The notes under the pieces are model-generated. The model saw only the letters and a program-made list of their open reading frames with translations, searched no databases and was not told where the DNA came from. Shown in pieces: positions 1 through 5,855 of a stretch of 17,046 bases of DNA (within the stretch, counting starts at the first letter, position 1; each line of letters opens with the position of its first letter). The translations under genes and the position numbers were made by a program. Source of the DNA: Candidatus Rifleibacteriota bacterium (lineage in GTDB: Bacteria; Riflebacteria; Ozemobacteria; Ozemobacterales; Ozemobacteraceae); NCBI GenBank assembly GCA_029565415.1, contig JAKQOH010000035.1, positions 1-17,046 of the forward strand. Direction: 5' to 3'.

Positions 1-240
1 CTCCGGCTCCGGCGCCATATCCATGACCTGGGGCCGCTTGCTCCGCTCCAGGCCGAGCGCACCAGCTACCGCCTCGAGACGATCCATCTCTTCGAAGAGT
101 ATGTGTACCGACCGCTCCAGCGCGGCATCCTCGGCCTGTCGCACGGGCTCCAGAAGCTCCAGGCGGGCTCGCTGACGGCGTATCTCGCTCTCCTGTTCGC
201 CGTGGTCGTCGTGCTGCTGGTCATGGGAGGCGTGAAATGA
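1..240 (+). CDS. HyfB-like proton-translocating membrane subunit, C-terminal end only
   Basis: Only the last 79 codons are in the window; the frame is open from base 1 to the TGA at 238-240. The visible end reads as an amphipathic segment (ETIHLFEEYVYRPLQRG) followed by one last hydrophobic helix (about residues 58-77) and a short GGVK tail. This matches the C-terminus of HyfB/HycC and NuoL-type antiporter-like subunits, which place a lateral helix and a terminal membrane segment there. The identification rests mainly on position: it is translationally coupled (ATGA overlap, 237-240) to a HyfC-like gene in a Hyf-ordered operon. The conserved channel residues lie outside the window, so the HyfB call is an inference. 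It would be an inner-membrane proton- or sodium-pumping subunit. Confidence 0.75.
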   Translation, partial: LRLRRHIHDLGPLAPLQAERTSYRLETIHLFEEYVYRPLQRGILGLSHGLQKLQAGSLTAYLALLFAVVVVLLVMGGVK

Positions 241-1169
241 ACACCGCGATTCTCCTCATCGTCAAGCTCTCCGGCCTCCTGATCCTCGCCCCTCTTCTCC
301 AGGGCATCATCAAGCGCGTCAAGGCAATCCTCCAGGGGCGCCAGGGGCCCGGCATCCTCCAGCCCTTCCGCGACGTGACCAAACTGCTCGGCAAGCGCCG
401 AGTCATCAGCCGCGAGACCTCGTGGGTGTTCGGCATGGCCCCGATCGCCGCGTTCGCCGCGGTGGCCACCGCTTCCCTCATGATCCCCTGGATCAGCTCC
501 ACGCCCTGGGGCTACATGGCCGACCTGCTGCTGTTCGTCTACCTGCTTGCGATTCCGCGGTTCGTGATGGCCCTTGCCGGCCTCGACGCCTCGGGCTCGT
601 TCGGCGGCATGTCCAGTTCCCGGGAAATGGCGGTCTCGGCGCTTGCCGAACCGGCGCTCCTGCTCGCCCTGCTCACGCTTGCGCTTCCCGCCCACTCCCT
701 CGACCTCCACGACCTGATCTGGAAATCGACGACAGTGCCGGTGTTCACGCCCGCAGGGCTGCTTGCCGGCGTCGCCTTCTTCATGGTCGTCGTCGCCGAA
801 CTCGGCCGCATCCCCGTAGACAATCCCGACACCCACCTGGAGCTCACGATGATCCACGAAGGCATGGTGCTCGAATACTCGGGCCCACAGCTCGCCCTCA
901 TCCATCTGACCTACTGGGTGAAGCAGGTGTCGCTCGTGCTGCTGCTCGTGAACGCCTTTGCCCCGTTCGGCTTCAGCGCTCTCGCCACGGCGGCCGATGC
1001 CGGCATGCTGGTCGGCTGGCTCCTGGTCAAGCTCGTCCTCGCAGGGATCGCGCTGGCCCTCACCGAAACCCTCCTTGCAAAGCTGCGGCTGTTCCAGATG
1101 ATGGATCTGATGGGGCTTTCGCTCGTGCTGTCGATCACGGCCCTCCTGTTCATGGCGACCGGCGGCTGA
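237..1169 (+). CDS. hyfC: HyfC-like (NuoH-family) membrane subunit of a hydrogenase-4-type complex
   Basis: 310 residues, mostly hydrophobic with about eight membrane segments, as expected for HyfC/HycD. Family signatures seen: KRVKAILQGRQGPGILQPF at 26-44 followed by DVTKLLGK, which is the cytoplasmic loop that contacts the hydrophilic arm; AGLDASGSFGGMSSSREM at 114-131; and ELGRIPVDNPDTHLELTMIH at 188-207, the acidic loop NuoH uses near the quinone/energy-coupling site. The ATG overlaps the upstream stop (ATGA) and follows a GGGAGGCG ribosome site, so the start is firm. The subunit anchors the catalytic module to the antiporter-like subunits in the inner membrane. Length and motifs are normal; nothing is truncated. 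The symbol reflects family membership; HycD or EhrC-type naming would fit equally. Confidence 0.92.
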   Translation: MNTAILLIVKLSGLLILAPLLQGIIKRVKAILQGRQGPGILQPFRDVTKLLGKRRVISRETSWVFGMAPIAAFAAVATASLMIPWISSTPWGYMADLLLFVYLLAIPRFVMALAGLDASGSFGGMSSSREMAVSALAEPALLLALLTLALPAHSLDLHDLIWKSTTVPVFTPAGLLAGVAFFMVVVAELGRIPVDNPDTHLELTMIHEGMVLEYSGPQLALIHLTYWVKQVSLVLLLVNAFAPFGFSALATAADAGMLVGWLLVKLVLAGIALALTETLLAKLRLFQMMDLMGLSLVLSITALLFMATGG

Positions 1170-1187
1170 GAAAACGAGGAAATATAT

Positions 1188-1838
1188 ATGAATAACTATC
1201 AACAACTGATCGTCTGGATGGGGACGATCATCCTCCTTTCCGGGTTCCTGACGGTTCTGTTCCGGCGGTTCTGGAACGTGCTCGCCTGCTACCGGATCCA
1301 GTCCCTGGCGCTTGCCGTCGCGATGTGGACGACGGGACGCATGATGGGAAACGGGCATATCGAGATGATCGCCTGGGCCACCCTCCTCGTGAAGGTCATC
1401 CTGATACCCGCCTGGATCCGCCACGTCCTGAAACGGCTGCCGGCGCGCACCGAAGTGGGGCTGACGGTCGGCATCGCCTTTTCCCTCTTCAGCGCGGCGG
1501 GGCTGCTGCTGCTGGCCCACGTCGTCGCCGCCCGCGCCCTGCACGGACTGCGCATTCCCGCGGATGACCTGACCACCGTGCTGGCGCTCGTTCTCATCGG
1601 CCTGTTCCAGATGATGACGCGACGCGAGGCCGTCACCCAGATGATGGGAATCCTGTTCATCGAGAATGCCGTGACCCTGGCGGCGCTCAAACTCGCCAAG
1701 GGGCTTCCCATGATCATCGAACTGGGCATCATGTTCGACGTTCTCATCGGCATTCTCGCCATGGGAATCCTCGTCTACCGTATCCAGGAGGAATACGCCT
1801 CCACCGATACCTCGCGGCTTTCGACCCTGCACGGGTGA
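1188..1838 (+). CDS. hyfE: HyfE-like (NuoK-related) membrane subunit
   Basis: 216 residues with about six to seven membrane helices. The C-terminal half has the NuoK-like block GILFIENAVTLAALKLAKG (154-172) and PMIIELGIMFDVLIGILAMG (174-193). E159 and E178 occupy the positions of the paired membrane glutamates of NuoK, which are required for proton translocation. The GAGGA ribosome site lies 7 bases before the ATG, 18 bases after the HyfC stop. In E. coli hyf the antiporter-like hyfD separates hyfC and hyfE; here there is no such gene. The length agrees with HyfE (about 216 residues). It is an inner-membrane subunit between the HyfC-like and antiporter-like proteins; the functional assignment is by family. 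Confidence 0.9.
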   Translation: MNNYQQLIVWMGTIILLSGFLTVLFRRFWNVLACYRIQSLALAVAMWTTGRMMGNGHIEMIAWATLLVKVILIPAWIRHVLKRLPARTEVGLTVGIAFSLFSAAGLLLLAHVVAARALHGLRIPADDLTTVLALVLIGLFQMMTRREAVTQMMGILFIENAVTLAALKLAKGLPMIIELGIMFDVLIGILAMGILVYRIQEEYASTDTSRLSTLHG

Positions 1839-1848
1839 GGAGGAACAC

Positions 1849-3405
1849 ATGCTCACCACGCTGATCACCATCCTCGCCGTTCTCGCCGGAGTCGCGTTTC
1901 TGCCGGCCCCGATTCTCGTCACGACGGCCATCGCCCTGATCGCGAGCCTCTCCCTGTGGGGATTCGGCGGTGCCCTCGTCTGGTCGGTTCTCGTGGAGAA
2001 CCAGACCCCTGCCGCCTGGGGCGTCTTCTATCTCGACCGGCTCGGGGGGTTCTTCCTGGCCGTTCTCGTTCTCATCGGTGGTGCCGTCCTGCTCAACGTC
2101 GCGGGCCAGCTCCGGACAGCCGCCGCCGGCGGCAGTCAGCCGGCAGCCGCGTCGGCAGCTCATGGCGGCAACGTGCCCTTCTCGGTTTCCCTGGGGCTCA
2201 CCCTGTTGTTCCTGCTCTTCATGATGCTGGGCCTCTGCTCGCGCAACCTCGGTCTGATCTGGGTCTGCGTCGAAGGCACGACGATGGTCTCGGCCCTGTT
2301 GATCGGCTTCGAGCACCAGCGCACCGCCCTCGAGGCCGCCTGGAAATACATCATCCTCTGCACCGTCGGCCTCTCCTTCTCGCTGCTCGGCCTCATCCTG
2401 CTCGTGTTCGCGGCCGATATCGCCGGCGCCGTTCCGACCCTCGACCCGGTCGGTCTCGCGGTGCTCGCGCCGCAGCTCCCCCCCACGCTGCTCAAGCTGG
2501 CCTTCCTGCTGATCCTGGTCGGCTTCGGCACCAAGGCGGGCTTCGCGCCGCTCCATTCCTGGCTGCCCGACGCTCATTCCCAGGCCCCGGCCCCCACGAG
2601 CGCCCTCCTCTCGGCCGTGCTGCTCAACTGCTCGGTCTACGCCATCATCCGCGCGGCCGGCGTTTTGAGTGCCGCAGGCCTCGGCGGGGAAGTGCGATCG
2701 GGGCTTCTGCTGTTCGGCTTCCTCTCCGTCGCTCTCGCCGCGCTGTTCCTGCTGGTTCAGCATGATCTCAAGCGCATGCTTGCCTATTCCAGCATCGAGC
2801 ACATCGGGCTCATCACCCTGGGAATCGGCATCGGAACCCCGCTTTCCGTGTTCGCCGCCCTGGTTCACACCATCACCCACTCGCTTTCGAAAGCTCTCGC
2901 CTTTCTCTCGGCAGGAGAACTGGTCCGCGAGGCCCACTCTCACGAGATGAACCGCATGCTCGGCATGCTCCGCCGCCGTCCCGCCGCCGCTTCAGGCTTC
3001 GGGGTCGCCATGACCGGCCTTGCCGGGATGCCGCCCTGGCCGATCTTCGCCAGCGAGCTGCTCCTCGTCTGGGCCGCCCTCGCCGCCGGCCGGGTCTGGC
3101 TCGCGATCGGGCTGCTCCTGCTGCTGGCGACCGCATTCACCGGCCTTCTCTACCATACCGTCCGGGTCGTCTTCGGCGACGACCCCTTCCACCACTGGCA
3201 TCACCACAAGGACGGGACCGGTCATCACGCCGAACCCGAAGTGCCCGACCGCGTTCCGGTGAAACGCGAATCCGGTCTTGTCTGGCGCGATCTTTCGATC
3301 GCCGTTCTCGTTTTCATGGTCACGACGACCCCGCTTCTGCTGCTGACGCCCGTCGCAGGCGTCATCCGCGCCGTGGCGGCGGTGATCCCGGGAGGTGCCC
3401 AATGA
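1849..3405 (+). CDS. hyfF: HyfF-like antiporter-type proton-translocating subunit (NuoN/NuoL family)
   Basis: 518 residues, about 14 membrane segments. Key channel features are visible: the TM5-type acid E142 in WVCVEGTTM; the TM7-type lysine K229 in GFGTKAGFAPLHSWLPDAHS; K308 in HDLKRMLAYSSIEHIG; and H340 with K348 in HTITHSLSKALAF. These are the residues that carry ions across the membrane in Complex I and Mrp-type subunits. The start has an AGGAGG site 5 bases upstream; the stop overlaps the next start (ATGA, 3402-3405). An unusual His-rich segment (seven His in residues 448-460) sits in the hydrophilic loop before the last membrane helix. It would pump ions using energy released at the HyfG/HyfH/HyfI arm. 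Confidence 0.92.
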   Translation: MLTTLITILAVLAGVAFLPAPILVTTAIALIASLSLWGFGGALVWSVLVENQTPAAWGVFYLDRLGGFFLAVLVLIGGAVLLNVAGQLRTAAAGGSQPAAASAAHGGNVPFSVSLGLTLLFLLFMMLGLCSRNLGLIWVCVEGTTMVSALLIGFEHQRTALEAAWKYIILCTVGLSFSLLGLILLVFAADIAGAVPTLDPVGLAVLAPQLPPTLLKLAFLLILVGFGTKAGFAPLHSWLPDAHSQAPAPTSALLSAVLLNCSVYAIIRAAGVLSAAGLGGEVRSGLLLFGFLSVALAALFLLVQHDLKRMLAYSSIEHIGLITLGIGIGTPLSVFAALVHTITHSLSKALAFLSAGELVREAHSHEMNRMLGMLRRRPAAASGFGVAMTGLAGMPPWPIFASELLLVWAALAAGRVWLAIGLLLLLATAFTGLLYHTVRVVFGDDPFHHWHHHKDGTGHHAEPEVPDRVPVKRESGLVWRDLSIAVLVFMVTTTPLLLLTPVAGVIRAVAAVIPGGAQ

Positions 3406-4973
3406 GCAGGCTCGAATCCTTCCTTGCCGGATGGCGGCTCACGCCCGATGCCGGTTCTCCGCAGAACTGTATAACGGCAGATATTGAACTCGACCGTCTC
3501 CTCGAGGTCGCCGCTGCCGCGAAGCGCGACCACGCTGCCGCCCTGGCGATGCTCACGGCCCTGGATCTGCATCCCCAGACGCCCCGGTTCCGGCTCGTGC
3601 TCGTGCTCCATGTGCCCGGCGAGCCCCGGTATCTGGTGCTCCGGGCCCCCGTGATCGCCGAAAAACCCGAGTTCCCGAGCCTCACGGCGATCTTTGCCAA
3701 CGCGAACTGGCCCGAACGCGAGATCCGCGACATGTTCGGCCTCCACCCGACCGGCCATCCCGACCCCCGGCCCCTCGTCTGGAAAGGCGGCTGGCCGCGC
3801 GACCTCGCCCCCCTGCGCAAGGATGTCCGGCTCGATCGCGCGTATCCTGTCGAACGGACCCTGTTCCCTCCCCCGCCCGTCGAGGGCGAGGGCGTCTGCG
3901 AGGTGCCGGTCGGGCCGATCCACGCCGGTATCATCGAGCCCGGCCATTTCCGCATCCAGGTCGTCGGCGACACGGTCCTGACGCTCGATGCCCAGATGTT
4001 CTACTGCCATCGCGGAATCGAAAAGATGGCCGAGGGGCGCAATATCTCCTCGGCCCTGCTGCTTGCCGAGCGCCAGTGCGGAACCTGTTCCGTCAGCAAC
4101 GCCCTGAGCTACTGCCTCGCCGTGGAACGGGCCGCCGGCACGACGGTTCCCGCCCGGGCCCGCTCGCTCCGGCTCGTCGTGGCCGAACTCGAGCGGATCT
4201 ACAACCACGTCAACGATATCGCCGCGATCCCCGGCGGCGTGGGCTTCGCCTTCCTCGGCCAGCAGGGGCTGCGGGTGAAGGAGGAGATGCAGCGCCGGCT
4301 GCGCGGCCTGTGCGGCCACCGGTTCCTCCGCAACGTGCTCGTTCCCGGCGGGATGCGCCAGGACTTTTCCGATGCCGATATCCAGCGGGTCACCGAGGAG
4401 TTCGAGGGGCTCTGGAAGGATTTGCGCAAGCCCGTCGGCATCGCCCTCGATCACAGCATCTTCCTCGATCGGGGCGAAACGACGGGGTACCTCACGACGA
4501 AAAACGCGGTCGCCCTGCGCGCCGTCGGCCACGCCGCGCGGGCGTCAAATATAGCGGCCGATACACGTCTGGATCACCCCTACGATGGATACGCCGAGCT
4601 GGGCAGTTGGAAGATCCCGACACGGCCGGAAGGCGACGTGATGGCCCGGTTCCGGCAGCGGATCGCCGAGCTCGATCAGTCGTTTGAGATGCTTCGCCAG
4701 ACGGTGAAGCAGCTTCCCGCCGGGCCCGTGCGCGCCGATATCGCACGGCCCCGCGCCGGCTCCTGGGGGCTCGGTGCCTCCGAATCGGCGCGTGGCGAAA
4801 ACCTCCTTCTGATCCGGTTCGCCGAGGGAGGCACGATCGACCGGTATGCCGTGCGCACGGCCTCCTACTGCAACTGGCCCTGCATCCCGACCACGGTTCG
4901 CGGAAACATCGTTCCGGATTTTCCGCTGATCAACAAGAGTTTCGAGCTCTGCTACGCGGACGTGGACCGCTGA
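3402..4973 (+). CDS. hyfG: HyfG-like fused NuoC-NuoD large subunit with an incomplete [NiFe] ligand set
   Basis: 523 residues. Residues 1 to about 150 are a NuoC/30-kDa domain (ANWPEREIRDMFGLHPTGHP at 101-120). Residues about 165-523 are a NuoD/large-subunit domain (HRGIEKMAEGRN at 203-214). HycE and HyfG have the same fusion. The N-terminal metal motif keeps both cysteines (C226-G-T-C229), but the His normally four residues on is N233. In the C-terminal motif the usual DPCxxC reads E-L-C517-Y-A-D520: one Cys remains and the last ligand is Asp. The protein stops three residues later, so the C-terminal extension cleaved during [NiFe] maturation is absent. Two extra Cys (C490, C494) lie upstream of this motif. 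I infer a hydrogenase-related catalytic subunit (Ehr/Mbx-like), probably without a normal NiFe centre. The GGGAGGTG site supports the start. Confidence 0.9.
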   Translation: MSRLESFLAGWRLTPDAGSPQNCITADIELDRLLEVAAAAKRDHAAALAMLTALDLHPQTPRFRLVLVLHVPGEPRYLVLRAPVIAEKPEFPSLTAIFANANWPEREIRDMFGLHPTGHPDPRPLVWKGGWPRDLAPLRKDVRLDRAYPVERTLFPPPPVEGEGVCEVPVGPIHAGIIEPGHFRIQVVGDTVLTLDAQMFYCHRGIEKMAEGRNISSALLLAERQCGTCSVSNALSYCLAVERAAGTTVPARARSLRLVVAELERIYNHVNDIAAIPGGVGFAFLGQQGLRVKEEMQRRLRGLCGHRFLRNVLVPGGMRQDFSDADIQRVTEEFEGLWKDLRKPVGIALDHSIFLDRGETTGYLTTKNAVALRAVGHAARASNIAADTRLDHPYDGYAELGSWKIPTRPEGDVMARFRQRIAELDQSFEMLRQTVKQLPAGPVRADIARPRAGSWGLGASESARGENLLLIRFAEGGTIDRYAVRTASYCNWPCIPTTVRGNIVPDFPLINKSFELCYADVDR

Positions 4974-4983
4974 GGACGAAGCG

Positions 4984-5313
4984 ATGTTCAAACAGCTCTG
5001 GATTGCGTTGACGAATCGGAATGTCGTGGGACAGCCGGACACGGCTCCCTCGCCCCGTCTGAACATGACGGGACGCCCGGCGGTCGAGGCCGGCCGCTGT
5101 ACCGCCTGCGGCGCCTGCGCCGATGCCTGCCCGACCGGCGCCCTCCGCAAGGGAAGCCCCGTCCCCGGCTTCGCCCCGGGCAGGTGTCTGGGCTGTGCCC
5201 GGTGCGTAGAGGCCTGTACCCCCGCCTGTCTCGCGTTTGCCCCGGTTTCCGACACCTGGGCGCTCGGGGCTGCCGACGAGTGGCAGCCGCTCCGGACACG
5301 GGAGGTGAAGTGA
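4984..5313 (+). CDS. hyfH: HyfH-like two-cluster ferredoxin subunit, short form
   Basis: 109 residues, soluble, peripheral subunit. Two [4Fe-4S] motifs are clear: C39xxC42xxC45xxxC49P and C68xxC71xxC74xxxC78, with one more Cys at 82. They would relay electrons to the HyfI-like subunit, as NuoI/HyfH do. E. coli HyfH is about 180 residues; this one lacks most of the C-terminal region and keeps only a short tail after the second cluster. The first 30 residues (FKQLWIALTNRN and on) resemble the membrane-proximal N-terminus of NuoI-type subunits. GAGGA lies 7 bases before the ATG, 10 bases after the HyfG stop, and the gene ends one base before the next start, so it is translated within the operon. 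Confidence 0.88.
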   Translation: MFKQLWIALTNRNVVGQPDTAPSPRLNMTGRPAVEAGRCTACGACADACPTGALRKGSPVPGFAPGRCLGCARCVEACTPACLAFAPVSDTWALGAADEWQPLRTREVK

Positions 5314-5314
5314 C

Positions 5315-5797
5315 ATGGCCGTGCATCTCGAAAAGATCGAATTCCCGCTGCCGGCGGATCCCGTCGACCCCGAGGGATTGAAGGGCCTGCTGGGATCGCT
5401 GCACTTCCGGCATCTCGATGTCGGCTCGTGCAATGCCTGCGACAACGAGCTGATCGCCCTGGGCGGGCCGCATTACGACATGCAACGCCTGGGCATCGAC
5501 TGCGTCGCCTCGCCGCGGCACGCCGACGTGCTGATGCTGACCGGCCCCGTCTGCCGCAACTCCCTCGCCGCGGTTTACGAGACCTACTCCGGCACGCCGC
5601 TGCCCCGTCTCGTGGTTGCCGTGGGAAACTGCGCCTGTTCCGGCGGCCTCTTCGCCGGGAGTTACGCCGTGTTCGACGGGGCCCGGGAGGTCGTGAGCGT
5701 TGCCATCAGCATCCCCGGCTGCCCGCCGGCACCCGAGGAAATTCTCGCCGCGCTGACGAACGGTCTGCGCGCCTACACGGATCTGGCGAAAAAATAA
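5315..5797 (+). CDS. hyfI: HyfI-like (NuoB-family) small subunit carrying the proximal FeS cluster
   Basis: 160 residues. It has the small-subunit pattern GSC39NAC42DNE, TGPV near 77, VGNC106ACSGG and IPGC136PPAP. C39, C42, C106 and C136 are the expected four ligands of the proximal [4Fe-4S] cluster (N2-equivalent), which sits next to the active site of the large subunit. All four are present, so the electron path is intact up to the altered HyfG site. A GGAGGTGA ribosome site overlaps the end of the HyfH gene. It is the last gene of the operon, with a hairpin terminator 18 bases downstream. No maturation protease (HycI/HyfJ-like) or hyp gene follows it within the window. Length is at the short end for the family. 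Confidence 0.92.
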   Translation: MAVHLEKIEFPLPADPVDPEGLKGLLGSLHFRHLDVGSCNACDNELIALGGPHYDMQRLGIDCVASPRHADVLMLTGPVCRNSLAAVYETYSGTPLPRLVVAVGNCACSGGLFAGSYAVFDGAREVVSVAISIPGCPPAPEEILAALTNGLRAYTDLAKK

Positions 5798-5814
5798 TAT
5801 CGTTTATATAAATA

Positions 5815-5842
5815 AACCGGGCGCCCCGAAGGGCGCCCGGTT
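5815..5842. terminator. Perfect hairpin between convergent operons, likely bidirectional
   Basis: AACCGGGCGCCC (5815-5826), loop CGAA, then the exact reverse complement (5831-5842): a 12-bp GC-rich stem. On the + strand CGTGTTTCTG follows; on the - strand a TTATTTATATAAACG tract follows. It sits between the HyfI stop (5797) and the stop of the convergent deaminase gene (5856), so it can end both transcripts. Confidence 0.88.
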
Positions 5843-5855
5843 CGTGTTTCTGTGG

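Noticed and set aside
66..1931. A 621-residue open frame on the - strand opposite the HyfC- and HyfE-like genes
   Set aside because: It is very rich in Asp, Glu, Gly, His and Arg with no family motif and lies opposite two clearly conserved genes. GC-ending codons commonly leave such antisense frames open.
4971..4973. TGA after the HyfG-like gene as a selenocysteine codon, as in NiFeSe enzymes
   Set aside because: It lies three codons after the position where the ligand should be (D520, GAC). Read-through gives an Arg-rich sequence unlike any hydrogenase tail, and the next gene has its own ribosome site there.
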